Assembly: GCF_001297015.1 (NCBI RefSeq)
Contig: NZ_LIGE01000029.1
Coordinates: forward strand, 1 to 64,000
Length of the DNA: 64,000 nt
Source: Pseudomonas sp. RIT-PI-r
Lineage (GTDB): Bacteria; Pseudomonadota; Gammaproteobacteria; Pseudomonadales; Pseudomonadaceae
Direction: 5' to 3'
Part shown: one piece after another, positions 1 through 8,353 of the stretch
How positions within the stretch are numbered: the first letter of the stretch is position 1
Layout: each line of letters opens with the position of its first letter
Notes under the pieces: model-generated
What the model was told of the DNA's origin: nothing
The model's database searches: none
The model's input: the letters and a program-made list of their open reading frames with translations, nothing else
Position numbers and translations under genes: made by a program

Positions 1-1621
1 CCCACAAACCTGTCGTCAGATTAACCGTCGCCTCACCTTTGACGGTGGCGCCATCCTTGATCTGGACTTTCTGACCTTTAGCCCCGGCCCCTGAAAGTTT
101 GACTGTGGTGTCGACGGTCGTACCGCCTTGAGGAATCACCACGCCTTTGGAGTCCAGGGCCTGGGTGATGGTCGGTGCGACCAGTGCCACGGCTCTGATG
201 GTGTAAGTGCGATCCGGAAACACCGTGGCCGTAGCCGCGTTGTTACTCTTGTCCAGCGAAGCCTTGAATTTGATCGTCAGCGTCGAGTCGTTGCCCAGTT
301 CTTTCACGTAACTATTGGCAAAAGTGCGAGGCCAGAAACCCTGGCTGACCCACGTCGCATTGGCGTAACTCGCGCCGCCGCTCCACACCGTCAGGTTATG
401 GGGGCTGCCATCGGCCTTTTTGCCTTCCAGGCTCATCCAGACGTGCTGGCCTACGTCGATCAACGTCCAGAGCAGACCATGAATTGTTGGGTTTTTGGTG
501 CCGAGCGCGATCACATCCAGAACGTTGTTGGCATCGGCGTCGATGATCTTGGGCGTGATCAGAGCACTGGCCGGCAAGGTTTGAATGTTCAGCGTCAATG
601 GCAGTGATGTGGTGGAGACGCCATTGCGCTCAATGGTGTAAGTCACGGTGACGGGTTTGCCCAGGCTGTAGGCGAGTACCGAACGTGGCACCGCGATTTC
701 CAGCCCGGCGCTGACCAGCCGTTGCGGGCTGGTGTAGGAACCCGCTGGCACGGCGGTGGCGCCTGTCCATTGCACGGTCAGCTTGTCGTCAGGCAGCAGC
801 GAACCCTGTGGCACCAGCACGCGAATCTCCGGCTGGGTCGGACTGAAGTTGTTGCCGGTCTGGCCGCGTACGGTCGGGGCGGGTAGTTCGAGCGGGCGGG
901 AAAGGTGAACGTCCAGAGTCTTCACCGTGGAGGTACTGGAGTTACCCAACTGGTCGGTCACCACGAAGTCGAGTTCGATCTTGCCGTCGCCGATTTTTTG
1001 GAAGTCAGCGGTGAACAGCGTCACGGTCACCGGTGTCGGTGGGGAAGTGACCTCTCGGGTATACAACTCATTGCCGATCCGAAAGCGGACGAGGCTAAAA
1101 GGCTCCAGGGGGGTGAAGGTGAAACCGAACTCCACCCCTTGCGCCGCCTGTTCGGCACTCACGCCGTTGGCAACCACGTCTGGCGGGATCATCAGATCAA
1201 GGTTGACCGGCGCGCGCAGGTGATAGAGCACCAACAGATCGCGCGAGGTTTCGACGTTACCGCCGAGGCGGGTCACCTTGTAATACAGGCGATTGACCCC
1301 GTGATTCAAATGCCCGTGCGGCACATTCAGTGCGATGCGCTTTTGCTCGTCGCCGGGTTGAACGGTGGCGCTGTCCACCTGCGTAAGCTCGTTGTTTATA
1401 AACAGGGCAACCGAATCGAACGCCTCCATGGTCTGGTTGCGACTTTGCATCTCAGACCACGGGTCAACGACACATTGGAGGCCTGTCGGTTTGTCATCGT
1501 AGAGCGATCTGGGAACGCCGCCATTGGCGCGCTCGGGCGGTTTGATCGGCGATATCCAGCCTGGAAGGAAAACAGGAAACAGCACAAATGATTCGTTCAA
1601 GACCAATGACTGGATATCCAC
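1..1621 (-). CDS. Ig-like-domain protein, C-terminus outside window
   Basis: This frame reads without a stop from a GTG at 1621 to the window edge, giving about 540 residues of a longer protein. It shows repeated beta-rich segments of about 100 residues, with phrases such as VTVTYTIERNGVS and STLTIKFKASLD, typical of bacterial Ig-like modules. I see no signal peptide or membrane segment. I chose GTG 1621 because AAGGAG lies six bases before it. An in-frame ATG at 1669 would fall where the -10 of a lux-box promoter is expected. It lies downstream of a paralogous gene on the same strand and shares that gene's upstream module. Function is unknown; a surface, adhesive or secreted role is inference from the domain type only. 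Confidence 0.75.
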   Translation of the reverse strand, partial: MDIQSLVLNESFVLFPVFLPGWISPIKPPERANGGVPRSLYDDKPTGLQCVVDPWSEMQSRNQTMEAFDSVALFINNELTQVDSATVQPGDEQKRIALNVPHGHLNHGVNRLYYKVTRLGGNVETSRDLLVLYHLRAPVNLDLMIPPDVVANGVSAEQAAQGVEFGFTFTPLEPFSLVRFRIGNELYTREVTSPPTPVTVTLFTADFQKIGDGKIELDFVVTDQLGNSSTSTVKTLDVHLSRPLELPAPTVRGQTGNNFSPTQPEIRVLVPQGSLLPDDKLTVQWTGATAVPAGSYTSPQRLVSAGLEIAVPRSVLAYSLGKPVTVTYTIERNGVSTTSLPLTLNIQTLPASALITPKIIDADANNVLDVIALGTKNPTIHGLLWTLIDVGQHVWMSLEGKKADGSPHNLTVWSGGASYANATWVSQGFWPRTFANSYVKELGNDSTLTIKFKASLDKSNNAATATVFPDRTYTIRAVALVAPTITQALDSKGVVIPQGGTTVDTTVKLSGAGAKGQKVQIKDGATVKGEATVNLTTGLW

Positions 1622-1696
1622 GATGTACTCCTTGGCATGACGGGTACTGCCGAATATGGCATTACCCATCACACACCAGTTCCGCCAAGCTCGCTA

Positions 1697-1712
1697 CTGT
1701 CATATATGACAG
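1697..1712 (-). promoter_or_regulatory. lux-box-like dyad ahead of first Ig-like gene
   Basis: CTGTCATATATGACAG is a perfect 16-bp palindrome. It sits in the 20-mer TACTGTCATATATGACAGGT, which has the CT-N12-AG layout of LuxR-family binding sites. It lies 76 bases before the GTG start at 1621. The same half-sites occur before the paralog at 3783-3798. No LuxR-family regulator gene is in the window. Confidence 0.5.
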
Positions 1713-1760
1713 GTTTTTGAGTATTTAAGTCGAACGGTCGAGGGGGCGTCCTACAACGGG

Positions 1761-3695
1761 TCAGGTATCGATCAGCTGCACCAGCAGATCGTCCACCTGA
1801 TAATCGTTGCCGACCCCTGAGCCGACATGGCTGACGATGGCCAGAGTCATCTCGCTGGCGTTGGCGACGAAGTTGCCTGACAAGGTTGTCCAGGCCAGGT
1901 CATTGAGGGTGACCGGCCCGGTAATGGCAACGCCCCCGGCACTCAGCGACAGCGACGGTGCAGCATATTCGCCACGGAAGCGGATGCAGTTGACCGTCAA
2001 CGAATACCGGCCACCGGGCTTCAGATTGGCGAATTGTTTCTGCAACACAACGCCCGCCGAGTTGTTGCTGTAGGTGTAATTTTGCGCCCTGTAGTTGCCT
2101 TGTTCGAACACGATGGTCCAGTCATTCGGCAGCGTTGCCGGACCCCGACGCCAGCCATTCCAGTCGTATTGGTCAAAATTTGTCAGGTCGTGTTTCAGCG
2201 GCGGCTCGCTGGCCTTGCCGATCCGCAGTGCCAGCAGCGGTGATTGCACTGGCGCACGCCCGGGGTTGGTCACCTTGTAGTGCACCGTCAGAGGATTGCC
2301 GGCGAAAGGTACGATGTAACGGCTGCCTGCATCAAAGGTCAGGGGCTGGTTGGGGTCAGTAATTGTGCGCCCGAAAATAAAGAGAAGCGTGACCCCGAGT
2401 TCATCGACGACCTGCCAAAACAGCTGCACCAACGCACCGGGTTTCAAGGCCCAGTAATCGGGGATGAACACTTTGGCCATGCTGATGTTGGCAGGCAGTT
2501 CGTCTTCCACAACCTGCTCGATCATTGGCGGGCGAAGGGTAAAGGCACCGCCCTGAATGGTGATATGGGTCGGTTTGGACAGTTGCGGCGCGCCAGTGCC
2601 TCCTGCGCTGAGGGTGTAGGTCAGTCTCAGGGAACCCCGGATCAGCGCCAGCACGCGCTCATTCTCGATTTCAAAATAAATCACGCTGCTCATCCCGTCC
2701 AGGGACCGGGTGTACGTGAACGTGACCGCTTCGCCCGTTTCCGTGAGGCCCTGCAGAGTCAGTTGCAACTGGTCATTCTTTGCATAATTGCTGAGGAAGA
2801 TCACGACCCGCGCCGGTTCACCAAAGAGCAGGTCATGATTGAGTATGTTGCCCGGTGTCCTTTCGACTGCCGGAGCTGGCAGCAATGTGATTCCCGGTTT
2901 GCTTTGCAGGATTAGTGCATCCGACCAGCCGCTCTGATTGTGTACTTTGTCTGTCAACTGATAGCGCACCACCAGCGAATCGCTTGGTGGCAATGTGGCG
3001 AGCTGTTCCGGTGTCAGTTCAAAAACGATATCTGCCGTCGCATTGGTGACTTTGAACACCAACGTCAATGTCCCGAAGGCGAGTGTCACCACATCCTCCA
3101 GCGCTTGATGCAGGTAGCGTTTGATCGTCACGGTCATGCCGGTATCGATCACGCTCTGGTCAATGATCGTTTCCGAGGCGATGGGCAGCGGCAGGCCCTG
3201 GTTGAATGGCTTGCCACCGTCGGTGTCCGGATTGCCCGGCGGAAAACTTTTATAGTACAGCTGATAGGGTATTGAGCTTTCGACGTTACCGCTGATGCGC
3301 TCCACAGTGAAAGACAGCGGCTGATTTCCCGGCTGTGGATACCTGGAATTCATGTCACTGGCCGAGATATGGAACGGCACGTCTCGTGCCACACCGTCGG
3401 CATCGAGATGTTCGACGGTTACAGGAAATGAGGCCACGGGGGCAGGGTCATCGCCGAGATAGACATCGATATGGTCACCGACAGCCATCTGCAGATAGCT
3501 GAGGATGTACACCAGCAAGCCCTGAAGATCGCTGTGTACCATGCTGTAGTTGACCCCCAGCGCACCATCGCTCAGCGGCTTGTAGCCGATGACATACGGC
3601 GGTGGTACGGAGAGCAGGCCAATGTCGCCGGACGGCGGTGGAAAGATGACGACCTGTTCTTCTGAAGCGTTGGCGCTGCTGGTTGTCTGGCTCAT
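1761..3695 (-). CDS. Ig-like-domain protein with C-terminal jelly-roll-like module
   Basis: The gene encodes 644 residues from the ATG at 3695 (MSQTTSSANA). The frame is open up to a GTG at 3776, but that codon lies seven bases from the lux-box-like dyad and would leave no room for a promoter, so the internal ATG is preferred despite a weak ribosome binding site. The middle of the protein holds several beta-rich Ig-like segments. The last 150 residues (from about NFDQYDWNGWRRG) look like a carbohydrate-binding jelly-roll ending in YQVDDLLVQLID. No signal peptide is visible. It is a paralog of the gene at 1-1621 in style and shares its upstream regulatory module. Its substrate and location are unknown. 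Confidence 0.75.
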   Translation of the reverse strand: MSQTTSSANASEEQVVIFPPPSGDIGLLSVPPPYVIGYKPLSDGALGVNYSMVHSDLQGLLVYILSYLQMAVGDHIDVYLGDDPAPVASFPVTVEHLDADGVARDVPFHISASDMNSRYPQPGNQPLSFTVERISGNVESSIPYQLYYKSFPPGNPDTDGGKPFNQGLPLPIASETIIDQSVIDTGMTVTIKRYLHQALEDVVTLAFGTLTLVFKVTNATADIVFELTPEQLATLPPSDSLVVRYQLTDKVHNQSGWSDALILQSKPGITLLPAPAVERTPGNILNHDLLFGEPARVVIFLSNYAKNDQLQLTLQGLTETGEAVTFTYTRSLDGMSSVIYFEIENERVLALIRGSLRLTYTLSAGGTGAPQLSKPTHITIQGGAFTLRPPMIEQVVEDELPANISMAKVFIPDYWALKPGALVQLFWQVVDELGVTLLFIFGRTITDPNQPLTFDAGSRYIVPFAGNPLTVHYKVTNPGRAPVQSPLLALRIGKASEPPLKHDLTNFDQYDWNGWRRGPATLPNDWTIVFEQGNYRAQNYTYSNNSAGVVLQKQFANLKPGGRYSLTVNCIRFRGEYAAPSLSLSAGGVAITGPVTLNDLAWTTLSGNFVANASEMTLAIVSHVGSGVGNDYQVDDLLVQLIDT

Positions 3696-3782
3696 GAGCA
3701 ATAACCCATCGTCGGAGAGGCGGATGCCCTGGGGGGCGCACTGATCTCTATCGATTAGAACCGCACTGACCGGCACCGCCTA

Positions 3783-3798
3783 CTGTCAGATCTGACAG
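3783..3798 (-). promoter_or_regulatory. lux-box-like dyad ahead of second Ig-like gene
   Basis: CTGTCAGATCTGACAG is a perfect 16-bp palindrome within TACTGTCAGATCTGACAGGT. The GATC centre and CT-N12-AG ends match the known las/rhl/lux box pattern well. TCTAAT on the minus strand (3759-3754) is a candidate -10 about 23 bases downstream. A block of form TTTAAGnCGAAnGGTC follows at the same distance on the plus strand at both copies. Confidence 0.6.
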
Positions 3799-3881
3799 GT
3801 AAGCGAACGTTTAAGACGAATGGTCAAGCTGAGGCATACCCGGTGGATCCGGTTATGGATTTCCAAACCTGAGCCCGCCCC

Positions 3882-3968
3882 GTGCAGGAGCTGCCGCAGG
3901 CTGCGATTTTTTGATCTTGTCTTTTAACAACAACATCAAAAGATCGCAGCCTGCGGCAGCTCCTACAG
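3882..3968. repeat. REP-type inverted repeat, family A
   Basis: Two arms of the form GGAGCTGCCGCAGGCTGCGAT face each other around a short AT-rich centre and end with CTCCTACA. The same family recurs at 5089-5168, 13759-13931, 21651-21737 and 35978-36006. It fills the gap between the second Ig-like gene and the DUF454 gene. Confidence 0.9.
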
Positions 3969-3993
3969 GGTGTCTTTTAAAAAGTTGGAGGCA

Positions 3994-4389
3994 TCAGGAT
4001 TTGCGCAAAGTCTTCTGCCGAAGGATATAGATCGTCACCAACACTGCACTGGTCAACATGAACCCCCGTGCCCACGGCAGAGGCACCAGGTAACACGAAA
4101 ACAGAATGCTCGCCCACATCAGCCCGATCGCGTAGACCTTGCCCTTGAGCGGAATGCCGTTACCGTCGAGGTAATCGCGGATCCATGGCCCCAGTCGTGG
4201 ATGTTCGACCAGCCATTGATAGAAACGCGGAGAGCTGCGCGCGAAGCAGGCTGCGGCGAGCAGGAGGAAGGGCGTGGTGGGCAGGACGGGCAGGAAGATC
4301 CCGATCACCCCCAATGCCACGCTAAGCCAGCCGATGGCCAGCAGCAAGTAGCGCAACATCAGGGGGCGGTTGCCTATGGGGTTGTCCAT
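3994..4389 (-). CDS. DUF454 (YbaN-like) inner membrane protein
   Basis: The protein is 131 residues (121 if the Met at residue 11 is used). It has the family signature: an N-terminal hydrophobic stretch leading into GVIGIFLPVLPTTPFLLLAA, then an ARSSPRFYQWL segment and GPWIRDY, followed by two more hydrophobic helices. The family is small integral inner membrane proteins of unknown role. It lies just downstream of the UPF0149 gene on the same strand with a gap of 10 bases, so the two are probably co-transcribed. Confidence 0.88.
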   Translation of the reverse strand: MDNPIGNRPLMLRYLLLAIGWLSVALGVIGIFLPVLPTTPFLLLAAACFARSSPRFYQWLVEHPRLGPWIRDYLDGNGIPLKGKVYAIGLMWASILFSCYLVPLPWARGFMLTSAVLVTIYILRQKTLRKS

Positions 4390-4399
4390 AGGCCGGATC

Positions 4400-4987
4400 T
4401 TAGTGGTGACGTGGCTTGAGGATCGCCGGTTTTTCGTCAGGCGCCTGGCACAGCAGGTACAGCGCGGTCAGTGCTTCTGGGATCTGCACGATCATGTCGT
4501 CCATCAGGTTGGCGTCCTTGGCAATGTCTTCGAACTCTGGCTGCTCGTCGAACAGGCCCGAACCGACCATGATCGGCAGGAGCATTTCGCTGACTTCATC
4601 TTCAGCGGTTTCGAACCAGGCTTCTTCACGCAGGAATACGCCTTCCATGAAACCGATGCACCAGCCGCGCAGTTCGGAGTCGTCCGGCTCTTCGCCCAGA
4701 TCCAGTTCGCATGGCAGTTCGAATTCTTCATCGGATGCCAGTTGACGGGCGATGTGGGCCTTGAGGCCGATCAGCGTGGCTTCGATTTCTGCGCGCTGGG
4801 CGTCATCGGCGTAATGCGGCTCCTCGGCGAACAGGGCGTCGATCCATTCGCGCTCCGGTACGTCTTCGGCGCAGATCGACAGCGCGGTCAGATAACCGTG
4901 CGCGGCCACGTAATCCAGCGCCTCGTCATGCAGCTCGTCGGCATCGAGGAAGACTTGCAGGCGGGTCAGTTGCTCAGCGAAGGACAT
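4400..4987 (-). CDS. YecA-like UPF0149 family protein
   Basis: The protein has 195 residues from the ATG at 4987, which has AAGG nine bases upstream; a longer frame starts at 5014. It is acidic and helical, with the UPF0149 core WCIGFMEGVFLREEAWF and a C-terminal LMDDMIVQIPEALTALYLL stretch. It ends in KPRHH rather than the cysteine-rich SEC-C zinc motif of full YecA, so it is the short form. The family's function is unclear. It leads a likely two-gene unit with the DUF454 gene. Confidence 0.85.
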   Translation of the reverse strand: MSFAEQLTRLQVFLDADELHDEALDYVAAHGYLTALSICAEDVPEREWIDALFAEEPHYADDAQRAEIEATLIGLKAHIARQLASDEEFELPCELDLGEEPDDSELRGWCIGFMEGVFLREEAWFETAEDEVSEMLLPIMVGSGLFDEQPEFEDIAKDANLMDDMIVQIPEALTALYLLCQAPDEKPAILKPRHH

Positions 4988-5088
4988 TACGGGGCTACCT
5001 TGGGGAATAAACAATGCGTGAATTCTAGGCCTTCTTGCGCGCTCAAGCCAGCCGAACGGCAGATTTGCCCTGATTCACCCACGTCGCT

Positions 5089-5168
5089 GTAGGAGCTGCC
5101 GCAGGCTGCGATCTTTTGATGTGGTTTTTAAAAGATCAAAAGATCGCAGCCTGCGGCAGCTCCTACAG
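5089..5168. repeat. REP-type inverted repeat, family A
   Basis: TGTAGGAGCTGCCGCAGGCTGCGATCTTTTGAT-type arms face each other around a TTTTTAAAAG centre. It lies in the 375-base divergent gap between the UPF0149 gene and recQ. The rest of that gap (5169-5362) holds no gene I can support and presumably carries the recQ promoter. Confidence 0.9.
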
Positions 5169-5362
5169 GGGGACGGGGGCGCATTGTGGATTGTATCGAC
5201 GGGTGTCGCCCTGTGCAGGGGAGGGCTCGGGTATACTGCCGCGTTTTGCGCTCCCTGCACGTATTGCAGCTGTCATGCAATGCGTTCTTACGATTCTGCG
5301 GTGCAGCCTTGCCCGTCATGAACCAGCCTTGCAGGGATGTTTTTGTGATTTTTGGAGTTTTT

Positions 5363-7492
5363 ATGCTCGAACAGGCTCAACGCGTCCTCAAGGACATCTT
5401 CGGCTACGACAGTTTCCGTGGCCGTCAGGGTGCAATCATTGAGCGCGTGGCCAGCGGCGGGGATGCGCTGGTTTTGATGCCTACCGGTGGCGGCAAGTCG
5501 TTGTGCTTTCAGGTCCCGGCGCTGCTGCGCGAAGGCTTGGCGGTGGTGGTGTCGCCGCTCATTGCGTTGATGGACGACCAGGTCGCCACCCTCGAAGAGC
5601 TGGGCGTGGCGGCAGCGGCGTTGAACTCCACGCTGAGTGCCGAGCAGCAGCGCGACCTGGCCGCGCGGATCAAGCGTGGCGAAGTGAAGATGTTGTATCT
5701 GGCGCCCGAGCGCCTGGTGCAGCCGCGCATGCTGTCGTTCCTGCAGGGCTTGAACATTGCCTTGTTCGCCATCGACGAGGCGCATTGCGTATCGCAATGG
5801 GGCCACGATTTCCGTCCGGAATACCTGCAACTGGGCCAGTTGGCCGAGCTGTTCCCGGACGTGCCGCGCATTGCCCTGACCGCCACGGCCGACAAGCGTA
5901 CCCGCGAAGAAATCGTCACGCGCCTGCACCTGCAGAACGCCGAGCGCTTTCTGTCGAGCTTCGACCGCCCGAACATCTTTTACCGCATCGTGCCCAAGGA
6001 GCAGCCGCGCAAGCAATTGCTGGCGTTCCTCGCCGAGCGGCGCAGCGATGCCGGTATCGTTTATTGCCTGTCGCGCAAGAAGGTCGAGGAAGTGGCGACG
6101 TTCCTCAGTGAGCAGGGGTTCCCGGCGCTGCCGTATCACGCCGGTCTGCCCAACGAACTGCGTGCCTTCAACCAGAAGCGCTTCCTCAACGAGGAAGGCC
6201 TGATCATGGTGGCCACCGTGGCGTTCGGTATGGGCATCGACAAGCCCAACGTGCGCTTCGTCGCGCACCTCGATTTGCCAAAATCCCTCGAAGCGTATTA
6301 TCAGGAAACCGGGCGCGGCGGCCGTGACGGCCTGCCGGCGGATGCGTGGATGGCCTACGGTCTGCAAGACGTGGTGATGCTCAAGCAGATGCTGCAGAAC
6401 TCTGAAGGCGACGAGCGGCACAAGCGTCTGGAGCAGCACAAGCTCGACGCGATGCTCTCGCTCTGCGAAGAAACCCGCTGCCGTCGTCAGACGCTGCTGG
6501 CGTACTTCGATGAAGACATGCCCGAGCCGTGTGGCCATTGCGACAACTGTGTCGATGGCGTACAGACCTGGGATGCCACCGAGCCTGCACGTCAGGCGTT
6601 GTCGGCGATTTTCCGTACCGGCCAGCGGTATGGCGTCGGCCATCTGGTCGATGTGCTGTTGGGCAAGGACAACGAAAAAATCCGCAGTTTCGGCCATCAG
6701 CACCTGTCGGTGTGGGGCGTCGGCAAAGCGCTGAGCGAGAGCGAATGGCGCTCGTTGTTCCGCCAGTTGGTGGCGCGAGGGTTGGCTGATGTCGATCACG
6801 AAGGTTACGGCGGTCTGCGTCTGAACGACAGTTGCCGGCCATTGCTCAAGGGCGAAGTGAGCCTGGAGCTGCGCCGCGATCTCAAGCCGCAAGTCGCCGC
6901 CAAGAGCAACAGCAAGAGTCCGGCCAGCCAACTGGTGCGTGGTGAAGAGCGCGAGCAGTGGGAAGCGCTGCGCGCGCTGCGGCGCAAACTCGCCGAAGAA
7001 CACGGCGTGCCGCCCTACGTCATCTTCCCCGACTCGACGTTGCTGGAAATGCTCCGCAGCCAGCCGACTTCGCTGGCGGAAATGGCCACGGTCAGCGGCG
7101 TCGGTGCCCGCAAGCTTGAGCGCTACGGCGAGGCCTTCCTCGAAGTGCTTGGCGGCGCAGTCGAGGCGCCGAAAGCGGTGGCCGACGTGCGCCATGAACT
7201 GATCACACTGGCCCGCGCCGGCATGACGCCACTACAAATTGCCGGTCAGTTGCAGTGCTCGGAAAAGAACGTCTACACGATGCTCGCCGAAGCGATTGGC
7301 AAGCAGCAGTTGTCGCTCGAGCAGGCGCTGGACTTGCCTGAAGAACTGATGGGCGAAGTGCAGGACGCGTTCCTCGATGGCGAAGGCGAGTTGCCGTCGG
7401 TCGCCGAAGTGGCGGAGCTGTTTGCCGGACGTGTGCCGGAAGGCGTGCTGTATTGCGTGCGGGCTGCATTGCAGTCGGAATTCGAGATGTAA
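5363..7492 (+). CDS. recQ: ATP-dependent DNA helicase RecQ
   Basis: The protein has 709 residues, starting at MLEQAQRVLK with GGAG five bases before the ATG; an in-frame extension back to 5186 is unlikely. RecQ unwinds DNA 3' to 5' in recombination and fork repair. Visible parts in order are: motif 0 (FGYDSFRGRQ), Walker A PTGGGKS at 40-46, the DEAH box at 138-141 followed by CVSQWGHDFRPEY, the QETGRGGRDG motif VI region, four zinc-binding cysteines (CRRQ ... CGHCDNC, about 370-395), the RQC winged helix, and an HRDC domain near 530-610. A further C-terminal helical segment extends past the E. coli length of about 610 residues. Confidence 0.97.
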   Translation: MLEQAQRVLKDIFGYDSFRGRQGAIIERVASGGDALVLMPTGGGKSLCFQVPALLREGLAVVVSPLIALMDDQVATLEELGVAAAALNSTLSAEQQRDLAARIKRGEVKMLYLAPERLVQPRMLSFLQGLNIALFAIDEAHCVSQWGHDFRPEYLQLGQLAELFPDVPRIALTATADKRTREEIVTRLHLQNAERFLSSFDRPNIFYRIVPKEQPRKQLLAFLAERRSDAGIVYCLSRKKVEEVATFLSEQGFPALPYHAGLPNELRAFNQKRFLNEEGLIMVATVAFGMGIDKPNVRFVAHLDLPKSLEAYYQETGRGGRDGLPADAWMAYGLQDVVMLKQMLQNSEGDERHKRLEQHKLDAMLSLCEETRCRRQTLLAYFDEDMPEPCGHCDNCVDGVQTWDATEPARQALSAIFRTGQRYGVGHLVDVLLGKDNEKIRSFGHQHLSVWGVGKALSESEWRSLFRQLVARGLADVDHEGYGGLRLNDSCRPLLKGEVSLELRRDLKPQVAAKSNSKSPASQLVRGEEREQWEALRALRRKLAEEHGVPPYVIFPDSTLLEMLRSQPTSLAEMATVSGVGARKLERYGEAFLEVLGGAVEAPKAVADVRHELITLARAGMTPLQIAGQLQCSEKNVYTMLAEAIGKQQLSLEQALDLPEELMGEVQDAFLDGEGELPSVAEVAELFAGRVPEGVLYCVRAALQSEFEM

Positions 7493-7501
7493 TTTGGCCG
7501 T

Positions 7502-7680
7502 ACCCTCAGCCCAGCCCTCTCCCAAAGGGAGAGGGGGCCGACCGAGGTGTCTTGCGTCCTGCATCGACCTGAAAGCCCGAGTCGATTATGGATTCAGCGC
7601 TGAGCTGTCACGTCGGCGTAATTCCCAAATATCCCCCATTCAGTCCCCTCTCCCTTTGGGAGAGGGCTAGGGTGAGGGGC
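7502..7680. repeat. Long inverted repeat, family D
   Basis: Outer arms CCCTCTCCCAAAGGGAGAGGG and CCCTCTCCCTTTGGGAGAGGG enclose a middle part containing GTCGATTATGGATTCAG. The same layout recurs at 20048-20263. It follows the recQ stop by ten bases and could form a long stem in RNA. No protein-coding content is apparent. Confidence 0.8.
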
Positions 7681-7736
7681 CTCGAGATGTAACGATTCAG
7701 TACAGACCGCCACTTGCCTATAACTGCAGCTCATGC

Positions 7737-7755
7737 TTAGCTGGCTAATAATTAG
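7737..7755. promoter_or_regulatory. Putative MarR operator
   Basis: TTAGCTGGCTAATAATTAG contains TTAGC/GCTAA arms around two bases, overlapping a second near-dyad CTAATAATTAG. It lies 37 bases ahead of the MarR-family gene. Autoregulation is inference; TTAG/CTAA half-sites are common for SlyA/MarR proteins. Confidence 0.4.
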
Positions 7756-7791
7756 AAATTCTTTATTTTTCAGTCTAACCGTGAGTGTTTT

Positions 7792-8226
7792 ATGCCGTTA
7801 ACCGATCAACACCGCTTTGGCATGCAACTGGCCCAGATGTCCCGTGGCTGGCGTGCCGAACTGGATCGCCGGCTGGCCGGCCTGGGGTTGTCCCAGGCGC
7901 GCTGGCTAGTGCTGCTGCATCTGGCGCGTTTCGAAGAGGCGCCGACTCAACGAGAGCTGGCGCAGAGCGTCGGTGTCGAAGGTCCGACCCTCGCACGCTT
8001 GCTTGATAGTCTGGAAAGCCAGGGCCTGGTGCAACGCCAGTCCGTGATGGAAGACCGTCGGGCGAAAAAGATCGTTCTCTGCGCGCCGGCCTTGCCGTTG
8101 ATCGAACAAATCGAAACGATTGCCACGCAACTTCGTCACGAGTTGTTCGAGGGCGTCGACGAGGCGGATTTAAAGGTGTGCATGCGGGTTCACGGGCACA
8201 TTCTGGGTAATCTGGAAAAATCTTGA
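7792..8226 (+). CDS. MarR-family transcriptional regulator (SlyA-like)
   Basis: The protein has 144 residues starting MPLTDQHRFG. A winged helix is clear: LSQARWLVLLHLARFEEAPTQRELAQSVGVEGPTLARLLDSLE forms the helix-turn-helix, and QRQSVMEDRRAKKIVL forms the wing with the conserved DRR-K motif. Flanking helices form the dimer region. An AT-rich promoter with a TTAG/CTAA dyad sits just upstream. The FimV-like gene follows in the same direction 127 bases later. The ligand is unknown. Confidence 0.92.
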   Translation: MPLTDQHRFGMQLAQMSRGWRAELDRRLAGLGLSQARWLVLLHLARFEEAPTQRELAQSVGVEGPTLARLLDSLESQGLVQRQSVMEDRRAKKIVLCAPALPLIEQIETIATQLRHELFEGVDEADLKVCMRVHGHILGNLEKS

Positions 8227-8353
8227 GGCACAACCCGCTGCCGTTTTTTTGAGAGATCGCGCTGAGCAGACTATAAGAACTACTGGGCAATATCGTGTTC
8301 GTACCGGATGTGCGAACGCATAGAAGTCGGTTTTGCTTATTTAAGGGATGCTC

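Noticed and set aside
128..1591. Rightward open frames over the left-edge gene
   Set aside because: The leftward frame is continuous with Ig-like sequence and a good ribosome binding site, so the rightward ones are shadows.
1667..1669. ATG 1669 as start of the left-edge Ig-like gene
   Set aside because: It is only 28 bases from the lux-box-like dyad, where a -10 is expected, and has a weak ribosome binding site; GTG 1621 has AAGGAG.
5288..7195. 635-codon open frame on the minus strand opposite recQ
   Set aside because: It mirrors a complete RecQ coding sequence with all motifs; long antisense frames are expected from high-GC third positions.
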